In this document: positions 10,757-23,258 of the stretch, piece by piece | How the letters are laid out: each line of letters starts with the position of its first letter | How positions within the stretch are numbered: the first letter of the stretch is position 1 | NCBI GenBank assembly: GCA_022036555.1 | Contig: CM039129.1 | Location: 29,066,553-29,130,552 of the forward strand | Direction: 5' to 3' | Origin: Microstegium vimineum | Lineage: Eukaryota > Streptophyta > Magnoliopsida > Poales > Poaceae | Length of the DNA: 64,000 nucleotides | Made by a program: the position numbers and the translations under genes | The notes under the pieces: generated by a model | What the model was told of the DNA's origin: nothing | The model's database searches: none | What the model saw: only the letters and a program-made list of their open reading frames with translations

Positions 10757-11969
10757 TGTTGACACCTCTTAAGTATCAATTCTAAGTGTCAACTAAGCAG
10801 AAGAAAGGATATATTTTCAACATACCACCTAGACATAGGGTTTTAACTAACAAAATTCCACGAGTTTTGGTGTTTATCAGTTTCTGTAGGGAGACAACTG
10901 CAAAAGAGAAAAATAGGCCCACAAATAAGGATTACATAGACACATAACACCTCCGTATGAAAAAGATCAATCTAGAAGACTCCAGAACCAACCCCCTGGA
11001 AGGAGGGGCCCACCTGTTAGAAGGGTAGGGCGGGCGCCCTCCCCCCTAGGGCGGCCGCCCAAGGCTAAGAGCCAATCAGGCTCTACCTTGTGGATTAGGG
11101 TTTCCACCGCCTTTGAGATCACATCTACACCATCCATTAAGGTCGGCTTGATCCAACGGTCCACGTTCATTTGAGGGGGCTATATAAGGAGGACCCTGCC
11201 CCCTGGCAAAAAGCAATCCATTATTCATTTACATATTTTCCAGAGAGGATCCCTTATGGATCTCTTCTCTAGGGCTTAGCATACAGGTGAGATTAGATTG
11301 AGAGAGTTAGAGTGGAGGTGTGGATTGGAGGAAGCCCGGCCTGTCGGTGTCTTTTCTCCGGTTTGTATCGACGGGATCAAGACTCCTAACCCGAGGCTTG
11401 TTCCTAGGATTTCTTCGGTAATTCGACTTCTAATTCTAGTAAGTTCCCTGTTTATTAATTCTTTGGTTTCTGAGTTTACTTTATTCTCTTCGCGTAGAGT
11501 GTAGGGTAATCATCTTTAGCGTAAACGTGGTGTTTGGGATAGGATACTCATAGATATCTCCTGTCTAGCCGGATTTGTGGTAGTAGCTCGGAAAGTGACA
11601 ATTCCGTAGATACCTTTGGAACCCACAATCCCGTTAGAAGGACTGGTAGGGTTTATAGGCCGCGTGATAAGCATTCTCTGAGGTGTCTCTTATCACGATG
11701 GTTCTCCCCAATAGAATAATAACACATATCTTATCTAGACTAGAACGAGACTACAGTCGTGATCGTCTATAATTGCACATATCTAGATCGCCTTGTTAAT
11801 AGCCAAAAGGTTAATAGCATAGATTGGTTAGTCAGACGCACCCTTTCTCCCTGTGGAAATATAAATTACGATACTCTGGATAATCTCCCGGGTGAAGTGC
11901 TCACCGGTATCCGTGCGCTTGCGGATTACTTCCAAGTGATTTCTCTGTTTGCGTTAACAAATATCAACA
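10757..11969 (+). repeat. 5' LTR of complex C
   Basis: Starts TGTTGACACC and ends ATATCAACA, 1,213 bp. It is closely similar to 46,629-47,820 and to D's LTR. It has the full GC-rich module (about 11,025-11,060) and a TATA box at 11,181. The left flank is the target duplication ATTAT. Confidence 0.9.
11181..11187 (+). promoter_or_regulatory. TATA box of the C 5' LTR
   Basis: TATATAA in GGGGGCTATATAAGGAGG, same context as in D (3,214) and C's middle LTR (47,032). It sits about 120 bases after the GC-rich palindromic pair GGGCGGGCGCCC / GGGCGGCCGCCC. Confidence 0.7.
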
Positions 11970-11977
11970 AGCATTTC

Positions 11978-11994
11978 TTGCGCCATTGTCGGGG
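11978..11994 (+). other. mutated primer binding site of complex C
   Basis: TGCGCCATTGTCGGGGA aligns with the tRNA-Asp-type PBS TGGCGCCGTTGCCGGGGA of D and differs at several positions. The changes presumably occurred after insertion. Confidence 0.7.
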
Positions 11995-12078
11995 AGAAAG
12001 ACGGTTTGCTGAGATAACCTTGAATCTTGCTATTATCTTGTATCTATACTTTTATCTTTTCTTACCTATTCTATCCTT

Positions 12079-13572
12079 ATGGAAAATCTAAATTCCACAC
12101 CTATCTATCAATTTTCTGCACCCACGGAGACCGACCTTTTACCATGGGAGTCATCACAGCCTATCCAAACTCCCCAGTTTAGGTTGAGTCCGCGGTTGAT
12201 TGCAATGTTTCAAAGCCTATCCTTTTCAGGAAAGGAAGACGAAAATCCTTACCTTCATATTCGATATTTTGAGCAAACATGTGATTGTCTTCGCATAGAA
12301 GGCATATCTGATAAAACTTTACGTTGGAAGCTTTTTCCTTTTTATTTAAAAGGAAGAACTAAACAATGGTATAATCAGAAGGTAAGACAACAATAAGGAG
12401 ATTGGGGAGTTTTGCGCTCCAACTTCTGTTTAGATTTTTATCCCATCACCCAAATCATCGACCTTAGAGTCAAGGTTCTGACCTTCAAACAAGAAGAGAA
12501 CGAATCTTTGGCTTACTCCTGGAAACGTTTTCTTGAGCTTTTAGAATCTGGACCACACCTTAGCATCGAAGGCCCTATTCTTCTTCAACATTTTTATAAA
12601 GATCTTCGTAGAAAGGAGAGAGAGTTGCTAAACACCACATCTGGAGGTTCTTTCTTTCATGTACCATCCATAGAAGCAAAGTCAACTTTAGATAGAATCC
12701 TAGATGCTGAGTTGGATAATACCCTCCATGAAGAAACTCACGAAGCTGAAGACAATACCTTGCCAGATCCAACATCCACTTCAGCTATCCCAAGTTCTGA
12801 GCCTAAAAAGGAAGAAATTCCACCACCTGATTTCATGCTGGATATAGATCCTGATCTTTTCACTGATTTCGGAAACATTTTAAATTATGTTTCTATTTCA
12901 AAACCACGAAATCATCACCTTAGCAACCATATATACCAAATGCCAGACAGAAGCATTTTGGGAGAGCTTGTATCAATCATAAGTAGCGAATGGTTAGAAG
13001 AATCAGAGCTTTCCTCTGATGTGATTTGTTTGGATTCACCTTCTATTCCAATAAGTTGTGCTTTCAGTTCAGAACAATTTGATGCTCTCTATAATCCAGT
13101 TGTGGGGGTCAATATCATGTCTAAATCACTTGCACATGAATTATTGGGCAATGTGACTTTAACCCCAACAACAAAGTTCATGAAGAATCTTGACGGACAT
13201 ATAGTCCCCAGTCTTGGAATTTTACACGTCTTACCCATTATGGTAGATGGTGCCATGGTTCGTTTGAAATTTTATATCTTTGATACATGGGACCACGACC
13301 TTTTGCTAGGACAACCTTTTAGAGGACTTCTTTATAAAGGACAAAATGGGAAACTAAACATTTCTTTTCGAAAGAGTTTTCAAATCCCAATATCAATCTC
13401 TCATTCTTTGAACAGTAAAACTGAATCTTATCTTTTGCCTCATCCTATGGAGGAAGTAAAAACTGCTTCTCTAGAGCTTTTCAATGAACCAGACTTAGAA
13501 GAAGATGCTCCTTTCTTCATAGAAGAAGAAGCTAATCCTTCTAAACCTGAACCCTTAGACGAGTTTGCATAA
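12079..13572 (+). pseudogene. gag-protease of complex C with an in-frame stop
   Basis: Starts at ATG 12,079. The frame is closed only by TAA at 12,394-12,396 (after Q-Q) before running on to TAA 13,570-13,572, where D has GAA. Unlike D, gag and protease share a single frame, so C shows the ancestral layout. The protease-like part again has N-P-V-V-G-V-N-I-M where a D-S/T-G is expected, then D-H-D-L-L-L-G-Q-P-F. An acidic linker (E-E-D-A-P-F-F-I-E-E-E-A) leads to RT. Confidence 0.8.
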
Positions 13573-14779
13573 ACGCCTAGACCTCCTATAGAGCTTAAAC
13601 CTCTACCACCCGGTCTTACTTATGCTTTCCTCTATAACGATCCAGAGTCTCCTATAATCATAAGTGATAAACTCACTCAGGAGCAAACTCTGCGTTTGAT
13701 GGCTGTTCTAGAAAGACATCGTTCAGCCTTTGGTTACTCACTCCAAGATCTCACTGGAATCAGTCCTTTAATATGCACTCATCGCATTCCAACAGATCCT
13801 TCTGTTTCACCTTCTCGAGAGCCCCAACGAAGACTCAATAACGCGATGAGAGAAGTAGTTAAAAAGGAAGTTTTAAAATTGTTGCATGCAGGGATTATAT
13901 ACCCCGTGCCGCATAGTGAATGGGTAAGTCCAGTGCAAGTTGTGCCTAAGAAGGGAGGCATGACTGTTGTCACAAATGAGAAGAATGAGCTGATTCCTCA
14001 ACGCACCATCACAGGATGGCAGATGTGTATAGATTACAGAAAGCTAAAAAAAGCTACGAAAAAACTATCACTTTCCTCTACCCTTTATAGATGAGATGTT
14101 AGAGCGGTTAGCCAACCACTCTTTCTTCTTTTTCTTAGATGAATATTCAGGGTATCACCAAATCCTGATCCATCCTGATGACCAATGAACTTATGCTTAT
14201 CGTAGAATGTGTTTTGGGCTATGTAATGCTCCAACCTCTTTTCAAAGATGCATGATGTCTATATTTTCTAATATGATTGAAGATATTATGGAAGTTTTCA
14301 TGGATGATTTCTCTGTTTATGGAAAAACTTTCGATAGTTGTCTTGAAAATTTAGACAAAGTTTTGCAAAGATGTGAAGAAAAACATTTAGTCCTTAATTG
14401 AGAAAAGTTTCATTTTATGGTCAAAGAAGGAATAGTGTTAGGGCACCTAATATCTGAAAGAGGCATTGAGGTAGACAAAGCTAAAATTGAAGTAATTGAA
14501 CAGTTACCTCCGCCTATAAATGTGAAAGGAATAAGAAGCTTTCTTGGTCATGCTGGTTTTTATCGAAGATTCATAAAAGATTTTTCATTTATTGCTAGAC
14601 CCTTAACTTTGTTGCTTGCCAAGGATGTTCCTTTCATATTTGATGATGCTTGTTTAAATTCTTTTGAATTATTGAAAACAACACTCATCTCTGCACCAAT
14701 CATTCAACCCCCTGATTGGTCTTTACCTTTTGAAATTATGTGTGATGCTAGTGATTATGTTGTAGGGGAAGTTTTGTGA
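13573..14779 (+). pseudogene. reverse transcriptase of complex C, broken
   Basis: Continues in the gag-protease frame after TAA 13,572. RT motifs: V-V-P-K-K-G-G-M, C-I-D-Y-R-K-L, F-G-L-C-N-A-P-T-S-F and F-M-D-D. Damage relative to D: a frameshift near 14,060 in an A-rich run, a deletion of about 30 bases near 14,187, a TGA at 14,399-14,401 and a TGA at 14,777-14,779. The connection region has G-F-Y-R-R-F-I-K-D-F. Confidence 0.82.
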
Positions 14780-16080
14780 CAAACTAAGGATAAGAAGCAT
14801 CATGCAATATCTTATGCTAGTAAAACGTTGACAAGACCTCAACTTAATTATGCAACCACTGAAAAAGGGCTCCTGGCTGTTGTTTTCGCTATAGACAAAT
14901 TTAGATCTTATTTAGTCGGAGCCAAAGTAATTGTTTATTCTGATCATGCTGCTTTAAAATATCTGCTCACTAAAACAGATGTTAAACCTCATTTAATAAT
15001 ATGGATCCTGCTGGTCCAAGAGTTTGACTTGGAAATAAAAGATAAAAGGGGAGTAGATAACCCTATTGCAGATCACTTGTCTAGAATGTATTTTGAGAAT
15101 CCGCAGGAACTACCCATCGATGATTCACTCCGGGACGACATGCTCTACGGAATCAATAGATCCGACCCCTGGTATGCAGATATTGTTAATTTTATGGTTT
15201 CGGGATATATACCACCAGGAGGAGATAGAAGAAAGCTTATTCAAGAGAGTCGTTCACACATATGGGATGAGCCATACCTCTTCCGAGTATGCTCTGATGG
15301 CTTACTCAGGAGATGTGTGACTATTGAAGAAGGGATGAAGATCATTGAAAGATGCCACTCATCACCATACGGAGGTCATTATGGAGCATTTCGCACACAT
15401 GCAAAGATTGGGCAGTGTGGATTCTATTGGCCAGCAATGTATGAAGACACTAGAGAATTTATCAGAAGATATGGGCCATGTCAAAGACACGGCAACATAA
15501 ACTCAAGGGATGCCATGCCACTCACTAGTAATTTGCAGATAGAGCTCTTTGATGTTTGGGGAATCAACTATATGGGACCATTCCCCCCATCAAAGAAATG
15601 TGAGTACATCTTGGTGGCAGTTGACTACGTCTCCAAGTGGGTAGAGGCACTACCTTGCAAGCATGCCGACAACGTGAATTCAAAGAGGATGTTTGAAGAG
15701 ACCATATTTCCAAGATTTGGAGTCCCCAGAATAGTGATAAGTGATGGAGGATCACATTTCATCGACAAACGATTTGGAAAGTACCTAGCGAGACATGGGG
15801 TCCACCACAACATCGCTACACCTTATCATCCTTAGACAAGTGGCCAAGCAGAAACCTCAAACAAACAGATCAAAAATATTCTCCAGAAGACAGTGAATGA
15901 AATGGGAACAACATGGAAGGACAAGTTACCCGATGCACTTTGGGTATACCGGACTGCATACAAAACTCCAATTGGAATGTCTCCATATCAACTCGTATAT
16001 GGGAAGACTTGCAACCTACCTGTTGAACTAGAGTTCAAGGCACACTGGGCCATAAAAAGATGGAATATGGACTTTGATGC
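14780..16080 (+). pseudogene. RNase H and integrase of complex C, first part
   Basis: RNase H (Y-A-T-T-E-K-G-L-L-A-V-V-F-A; Y-S-D-H-A-A-L-K-Y-L) is followed by the integrase zinc region (C-H-S-S-P-Y-G-G-H-Y-G) and core. The first catalytic Asp is changed: W-G-I-N-Y-M-G-P-F, where D has W-G-I-D. The second Asp (I-S-D-G-G-S-H-F) is present. A TAG at 15,833-15,835 replaces a Gln codon just before the catalytic Glu. The frame ends at 16,080 in GATGC, the target of element A, and resumes at 42,478. Confidence 0.82.
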
Positions 16081-16911
16081 CATTGACACCATTTTTTGTA
16101 CGTGTCAATATGAATCGGATACACTGATCGGTAGAAGGGCAGTCATACCTATCGGTAGAAAGATGGTTTCTTTTCCTTATCGACATCAGCATCCCATCAA
16201 TCAGATTGTCAATGGAAACAGGAGATTGAAGAAACGAAAGAAGGTATTGGCTGATCAGAAGGGTGTTGCCGATGGAAACAGGAGAACATTGCCGATCGGG
16301 AATATTGCCGATGGATACAGGATGATGTGGCTAACGTCAGCAGGAAGTTGCCGATGGCAATAGAAGGAAATTGCGGATTGAAAGAGTCTGCCGATGGAAA
16401 TTTTCATCGTAAGGGAAACGGATAAGGAAACTAGCGATTTTATGCTAATATTATTGTTTTAGTTTGAGTCCGACTCTTGCACGAGTCGTTTTATTTCCTT
16501 AAAAATAGGAGTTTTGTTTAGGTACGAGTCGTGTCTATGTATAACTCCTTTTACCGGAGTATAAATATGTACCCAGGGGCGGTGTAGAAAATATTAATTA
16601 ATCAAATACAGAACCTATTACTTTTTATCTACTTTTTCAGCATCTACTTTCATCGCATTAGTTCTAGTTTACCTACGAATTCTTACGACGTCTCGACGGG
16701 CAGCATCTACACGACCTCCGTCGCCTTCGCAAGTTCTGCATTTTGATCAAGTTGAGCTTTGACGTCCGGGCGTATCGCTGTCGTCTCGTTCAATCTTGTT
16801 CTAGTTATCGTCCTTGTCGATTAACTGGTCAAATCGACTGGCACACCTTTGGATATCGAGTTCAGGTATAAGCCCGAGGTGTTCGCAGATCCGACGCTTT
16901 TTGTGTCAACA
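16081..16911 (+). repeat. 5' LTR of element A
   Basis: 831 bp, ending GTGTCAACA. It starts CATTGACACC where the 3' LTR starts TGTTGACACC. Homologous to 41,712-42,477 and to the solo LTR at 57,642. It contains about nine ATCGG/CCGAT pentamers, mostly in TTGCCGATGG-like contexts between 16,110 and 16,400, and a TATA box TATAAATA at 16,560-16,567. Confidence 0.9.
16560..16567 (+). promoter_or_regulatory. TATA box of the A 5' LTR
   Basis: TATAAATA within CCGGAGTATAAATATGTACCC. The same box occurs at 29,440 and 41,285 (B), 42,127 (A 3' LTR) and 58,120 (solo LTR), which makes it the likely LTR promoter. Confidence 0.7.
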
Positions 16912-16918
16912 CCTCTTT

Positions 16919-16937
16919 TGGCACACCCGGTGGGACC
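16919..16937 (+). other. candidate primer binding site of element A
   Basis: TGGCACACCCGGTGGGACC starts seven bases after the LTR. B has TGGCACGCCCAGTGGGAC at the matching place. I do not assign the primer tRNA from memory. Confidence 0.6.
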
Positions 16938-16962
16938 GTAGATACATCTCTTGATCAAGATC

Positions 16963-18989
16963 ATGAGTGGTTCTACTGACGTTGATCCAAGCAACGTCAT
17001 TGAAGTCTTCGAAGCAGATCTGAAAGATGATCAGAAGCAAGCTATGGAGCAGGCTATGGAGGAGTACAAGCAGCTATATCTGAAATCCTTCAGCCTAAAC
17101 AGGAGCAGCGACGCAGTCTAGAAGCAAGATCCGTCGTTTCCTCGGCAGGTCACATTCGATGCCAATCCTGGTAAGTTGCAAGACATGGTTAATTCTACGT
17201 TAAATCAGGCGTTGATTAGCCACTCCAATGTGCTGTCCAATACTGTATACAATGCTGTCATACAATCTTTCAAAGAAGGACAGCCACCTAGGTATGTTGG
17301 TCCAGCGTATCATCAACCTGGATCGTCATCCACCATGACTTCATCGGCGGCTCCAGCGTTCCAACCTGTGGATCCTTCTACCGATGAAACTACACCACCG
17401 AGATCAAGCCCTGCAAGCGTCGTTCGGTTGAACACCGATCCGGTGGCATCGGCAATGTCAGGACATATAGTCCAGAGTCAGCCGACTCCCGCTAGCTGGT
17501 GGGGATACGGTATGCCTCCGGATTCATCTGTCGATGCTAAACTGGTCCAAGGTAATAGTGCAGTGGGAAAAGCCTCTATGGAGTCGATAATATCGGCACA
17601 GCCGATGAGTCCGATAGTACATTACGCTACGTCTTCTCCAAATGCACAGTTGCCGCCAGGAGATCTTCAGATGGTGATACCTAAAGTGCCTTATAGGCAA
17701 CCACTTTGCCGATGCAACAAGATTTGGCAGTGATGAATCGTCCCATGATGATGGCAAATCCTCATGCTGGGATGTCAGTACACCAAGGAGGTCAATTTGT
17801 TGATTATTCCAAGGTGCAGGAGCAGCAGGCGCCGGGTAGTTATCAATTATCGGCAATTCACATGCCGATGACTTATAATCCTGTATGGACCAGTCCAGTT
17901 CAACAACAGGTGGTACAACTTGGATACCAAGTAGCGGGAGCACAATAGTACCATTACCCGACAAACTCTCGGAATGAAACATCGGTATATCGACCGATGA
18001 ATATCATGTCGCAATATGCCCCAGTAAGCGTCCAAGGTTATACATCGGCAAATCAACCGGTGCCTAATATTCAGCCAGGTGGTGCTGCGCCTATACCAAT
18101 TGGATCAACTTATCTGCCGCAAAGGCCAGAAGGAATGTATCCGTCGGCCCAGCCAGTTAATATTCAGCCGATCCATCGGCAGGATCAGGATGCGTACTGG
18201 GTCGATAAAATAGCCGAAGTGATGAAAGAGCAGTTCGGTATTAAGCCTAAGGTCAATACGTACTCTTATCGAACGCCGTACCCTCAGGCCTATGACCTGA
18301 TTCATCTCCCAAATCGGTACAAGGTGCCGGATTTCACAAAGTTGCCTGGACAAGATGACACATCGACGATGGAGCACATCAACCGCTTTATTATCCAATG
18401 TGGAGAGGCAGCTAGCAGAGATGAGCTAAGGGTGAGATTTTTATCGTCGTCTTTGTCTGGATCGACATTCACATGGTTCATCTCGCTTCCTCCAAATTCT
18501 CTGATTACTTGGGCTGATCTAGAGAAGCAGTTTCACCAATACTTCTTCTCTGGCGTTCATAAGAAGAGGATTACCGATTTGGTCAAGCTTAAACAGCGCA
18601 ATGACAAATCGGTAGAAAGCTCCGTCCAAAGGCTTCAGGATGTAAAGAATAAATGCTACAACTTAGTGTTGGATGATCGACAATTGGCAGATCTAGCCTT
18701 CCAGGGATTGCTGCCACACATCAGGGACAAGTATGCATCTCAAGGGTTCGAGAGTCTGAGCCATCTCGTACAGAGAGTTGCCGATCAGGAAATCAAAGCC
18801 TTCAAACCTAGAAAGACTTGGAACAAGAAGGTGTCTTTCATCGAACGGGAAGAAGAGTCTGAATCAGATGAAGGGACATATGTTAGCGTTGCTGAATGGG
18901 TGAAGGATAAGAAGCCGATATCTTGTCCGTTTGGTCAGAAGGAGGTTGAAATATTAACTTTCGATACTGCTAAAGACGAGGTACTGTAA
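16963..18989 (+). pseudogene. gag of element A (Tat), broken
   Basis: Starts at ATG 16,963 (MSGSTDVDPSNVIEV) and is homologous along its length to B's gag at 29,908. An acidic N-terminus and long P/Q/S-rich linker precede the capsid core (D-F-T-K-L-P-G-Q-D-D-T-S-T-M-E-H; F-T-W-F-I-S-L-P-P-N-S; L-A-D-L-A-F-Q-G-L-L-P-H). Lesions: TAG near 17,119, a frameshift near 17,700, TAG at 17,946-17,948. Near 18,970 about 95 bases are missing relative to B, joining end-gag to the C-K-W-H region, and TAA at 18,987 ends the frame. Copia sequence follows within 15 bases. Confidence 0.82.
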
Positions 18990-18997
18990 GTGGCATG

Positions 18998-20248
18998 ATG
19001 CAACCTAAAGACGAGCTCTTACACATGGACACAATTGGTCCAGCTCAGGTTAGGTTGGAGGGAGGGAAGTGTTATGTTGTTGTAGTCGTTGATGACTACT
19101 CGAGGTACTCTTGGGTGTTCTTTTTGGAGAGTAAGGATGAGGCTTTTCCGCTTGTTCGAGATCTGATTTTGAGATTGCAAAATGAGCTACCTAAGAATGC
19201 CATGAGAGCTATCAGCAGTGACAATGGCACAGAATTCAAGAATGCTCACTTTGTAACTCTTTGCTCTTCTTTGGGTCTCGATCACCAGTTTTCCTCACCT
19301 CACACTCCCCAGCAGAACGGTGTTGTTGAGCGCAAGAATCGGACCCTTGTTGAGATGGCCAGGACGATGCTCGATGAGCATAGGACTCCTAGGCAGTATT
19401 GGGCCGAGGCACTCAGTTCTGCTTGCTATGTTTCCAATCGCATTTTTCTCCGAGCTTTCAAGAAAAAGACTTCTTATGAGTTGCGATTTGGGAGACCACC
19501 CAAGGTAAGTCACCTACGGGTGTTTGGGTGCAGGTGCTTCATCCTCAAAAAGGGCGGTAAGTTGGATAAATTTGAATCACAGTCTTCTGACGGTATCTTT
19601 CTTGGTTATTCTACTCACTCTCGTGCTTATCGTGCACTTAATCTTGAGACTAACTGAGTGATGGAGACTTGGGAGATTACCTTCGATGAGACTATGCCCT
19701 ATGTTTCCATTGCTTTTGAGCTTGCAGGTGATGGTGAGGTGAACACTAGCATCTTTGTGGAGGAGGAGCAGGACGATGCCGATTGGGGTGATACCGAGCC
19801 GACTCCATCGGCTGCCCCCGTCGACCCTGCGACGTCCACTTTGGCTCACGGTCCCGACCCAACTACTTCCTCTACATGGGGGCCGTTCGATCAACTTCCT
19901 CAGATGGTGCACGCTGCACCTGAGGGAGCTCTAGCTGCTATTGAGGGGGAGGCCACTTCGTCCAAGCAGGCTCCCTGTCACATCTAACGGCAGCACCCGC
20001 CGGAGAACATCATCGGCGACATTGACCGTCGAGTCACACGGTCCAGGTCCTATATCTCTCACTTTGCTCATTCGGCTTTTGTCGCTTCTTTTGAGCCCCG
20101 AGATGTTGGACACGCTTTGATGGATCCGGAATGTGTTAATGCCATGCATGAGGAGTTAGAAAACTTTGAGCGAAACTGCGTTTGGGTCTTAGTTCCTCCA
20201 CCACCTAGTTGCCACCCCATAGGTACCAAATGAGTTTTCAAAAATAAA
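18998..20248 (+). pseudogene. copia integrase core and variable linker
   Basis: The frame from about 18,995 reads K-D-E-L-L-H-M-D-T-I-G-P, then V-D-D-Y-S-R-Y-S-W-V-F, S-D-N-G-T-E-F and the catalytic Glu in N-G-V-V-E-R-K-N-R-T, the copia DD35E core. G-C-R-C-F-I-L and D-G-I-F-L-G-Y-S mark its C-terminal region. A TGA at 19,655 ends the first frame; a linker rich in P, S, T, A, E and D follows with a TAA at 19,985. The segment E-N-F-E-R-N-C-V-W-V-L-V-P leads to RT and is cut by TGA near 20,231, where Trp is expected in G-T-K-W-V-F. Confidence 0.82.
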
Positions 20249-21640
20249 CAAAGTGAGGATGGGGTGGTAGTGCGCAACAAGGCTAGGTTGGTAGCTCAAG
20301 GCTTTTGTCAAAAGGAGGGAATAGACTATGAGGAAACCTTTGCTCCCGTAGCTCGTTTAGAAGCCATTAGAATCCTTCTAGCTTTTGCGGATTCTAAGGG
20401 TTTTAAACTTTTTCAAATGGACGTTAAAAGTGCTTTCTTAAACGGCTATATAGAGGAGGAAGTTTATGTTAAACAACCTCCCGGTTTCGAAAATCACAAG
20501 TTTCCAAACCATGTTTTCAAACTTCACAAAGTTTTGTATGGTTTGAAACAAGCACCTAGAGCATGGTATGATAGGCTAAAAACCTTTTTGCTTGCTATGG
20601 GTTTTAAAATGGGATCGGTAGATAAGACGTTGTTTCTCCTCAAGCAAGGCAAAGACACTCTCCTTGCCAAATATACGTGGATGATATCATCTTTGGTGGT
20701 TCTTCTCATGCTCTTGTTGCCAAGTTTGCAGATATTATGAGCAAGGAATTTGAGATGAGTATGATGGGAGAGTTGACCTTCTTTCTCGGGTTGCAAATCA
20801 AGCAAACCCAGGAAGGGACGTTTGTGCACCAGGGCAAGTACACGAAGGATATCTTGAAGAAGTTTGACATGGGTGAGGAAAATCCCCTCTCAACGCCCAT
20901 GTCGACTATGACTGCCTTGGATGCGGATGAGGAAGGAGAGGCGGTGGATCAGACGGAGTACCGAAGCATGATCGGGTCACTTCTGTACTTGACAGCGACT
21001 CGGCCGGACATTCAGTTCACCGTCTGCTTGTGTGCACGCTTTCACGCATCCCCACGGACTTTGCACAGGCAAGCGGTAAAACTCATCATGAGGTACTTGC
21101 GCTTCACTCCCGAATTTGGACTTTGGTATTCCACCTCTTCTTCTCTTGAGCTTTGTGGTTATTCTGACGCCGACTTTGCTGGTTGCCGACTTGATCGGAA
21201 GTCCACTTCTGGGACTTGCCAGTTTCTTGGGTCTTCTTTGGTTTCATGGTCTTCTCGCAAATAGTCTAGTGTGGTACAGTCGACGTGCGAAGCTGAGTAT
21301 GTTGCCGCGGCTAGTTGTTGCTCGCAGTTGATTTGGATGATTGCCACTTTGAGAGATTTCGGTCTTGAGCGTACTAAGGTGTCTCTGCTTTGTGATAGCA
21401 CAAGTGCAATTAGTGTGACCAAAAATCCCGTATTTCATTCAAATACCAAGCACATTGAGGTCCTCTTTCATTTCTTGCGAGTTCACTACGAGAAGGGCGA
21501 CATTGACCTCCGGCATGTCGAGACCCACAACCAGCTTGCGGATATTCTCACAAAGCCTTTGGATCAAGCTGTGTTTTCTTGCCTTCAAGGCGAGTTGGTT
21601 GTTTGCTTTCCTTTTTACAGGAGGAAAGTTTTGTGTTTTA
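20249..21640 (+). pseudogene. copia reverse transcriptase and RNase H
   Basis: RT motifs: N-K-A-R-L-V-A-Q-G-F, Y-E-E-T-F-A-P-V-A-R-L-E-A-I-R, Q-M-D-V-K-S-A-F-L-N-G, L-Y-G-L-K-Q-A-P-R-A-W-Y, and V-D-D-I-I-F-G of the active site. A frameshift near 20,672 lies directly in front of the active site. RNase H follows: C-G-Y-S-D-A-D-F-A-G, K-S-T-S-G, then TAG at 21,262, C-E-A-E-Y-V-A-A-A, C-D-S-T-S-A-I, H-I-E-V and A-D-I-L-T-K-P-L-D. The motif set fits the SIRE/Opie branch. Not functional. Confidence 0.85.
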
Positions 21641-23258
21641 TAGTTCTTTTTGGTTCTTTTCGTCTTTTATTTGTCCTTCTTCTCAATTGGTGTCTTGTTA
21701 GTGTTAGTGGGTGTCATTGCATTGTGCATCTCATTTGCATTTGTGACATAGTTCGTTTTAAGCTTCATACTTATAGCCAATATAATGAATCTATGTTCTG
21801 TTTGCGGTGCTTTATGTGTCTATGGTCTTGCCTAACTTAGACTCTTTTTGATCTATATGATATGCAATAGAGCTAAGTTAGAAAAGCTTTAAAAGTGAAT
21901 TTAATTCCCCATGTCACCTCTGAAATGGCACTAGCATGTGTAGGCTTTTGAAGATCCTTCTTAGCTGTCTAGTATATAGCTTGTAACTATGGCTCTTCAT
22001 TGCTTCATTCACTTCCGTTGAGCACCATGCTTAAAATTGATCTAAAATGAAATTGCTCTCTGTTTTGTGAATTGGAAAGATCGAGTTGGGTTCGCATTGT
22101 GAGCACTTCACCGTGTGTTCGAGACTGCTTCCCATATGGGTTGATACTTGAGCGGTGTCGTGTATGACCAAAACAGGTGTATTAAGTCCTTTGACTTTGC
22201 TTGGTTGGTAAGCAGTGGCATTACTTTGCTTACAAACACTCGTATACAACTTAAATGTGCCTAAAACTGAATTTTGGCTGCAAAACTCTGAAAATTGAAA
22301 AATTCATTCCGTTGGGTCATTGGCTTGTTGTATGAACTGTGCTAGGGATAGTTCTACTTTCTATACATGAGATTGCTTTGAGATAGATCCTATCTTGTTT
22401 GCCATCTCTAATTGTCTCTAGGAGGTGATACCCATTCCTTGCTCTCACATGTAAATGCTCTCTAAAATAGCTTCTAAAGTGATCTTACACTCAACTTGAG
22501 TCTTTGTTAGGCACGTAGAGCTTTTCCTATTCTCACAGGATCACATCACTTAGAGCATCTATTCATTGTCTTAGCTCTAAGTATGAAGCTTTTGCACTCA
22601 TCTTGCATTTCATAGCATTTGTGACTATCTCTTTGAGTCCTTGAGCTTTGATGAGTTGCATGTATCAACAAGGGGGAGAAAAGGTGTGCATTTCATTCCC
22701 ATATCCATCCAAGGGGGAGATTTGGAATTTGTGGCCTTTTAAGCTTAGGTTCGCTTTGGTCCTTCCATTGGTATCTTTTTTGCGTACTTGGCTCTTTTCA
22801 CCCTCTCTTGTTATCTTGAGTGTGCATTTTCCCAGGGGGAGCTTTTGCTAGATGTGTTGAGCCTCTGCCTCTTCTGGAGGGTCTAGCTTGCTTTGTTGAC
22901 TTCGACAGGTTTCGATTGCTTCTTGTGCATTAGGGGACGTAAGTGTTTTAATTGGTATCTTTGGAGTTCCCTTGGTGTTTTCAATTGGTTTCTTGAGCCT
23001 TGGTAGGCTTCAATTGGTATCTTGTTTTGCTAGCGGTGTTGAGTCCGTTTCCTGCCTCTTCTTGAGGGCTAGTTTTGTTTTGCTAGGTTGCGTCGAGCTG
23101 TTGCCCATGTCTTTGGGAACCAAGTTTTGGATTCGCTTTGCTTCTCTCAAGTGACCCCGTTTTGGATTTCTCAGCATTTTGGTCATTTGGAGAGCTTTAC
23201 CTTGTGGCTCAAATCTGAAATGCACTTGTGTTGACAATGCACTCATCAAGGGGGAGAT
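21641..23258 (+). other. copia 3' non-coding region with four PPT-like tracts
   Basis: About 1.6 kb without a supported gene; the open frames are short and unlike any known protein. Purine runs of the form AAGGGGGAGA occur at 22,670, 22,711 and 23,249, and CAGGGGGAGC at 22,833. The last directly precedes the LTR and is the functional PPT by position. SIRE-type elements have a long region, sometimes an env-like ORF, here. Confidence 0.65.

Noticed and set aside
17997..19657. A true gag-copia fusion gene
   Set aside because: gag ends at TAA 18,987 and the copia frame lacks its 5' part. The junction looks like a deletion scar.
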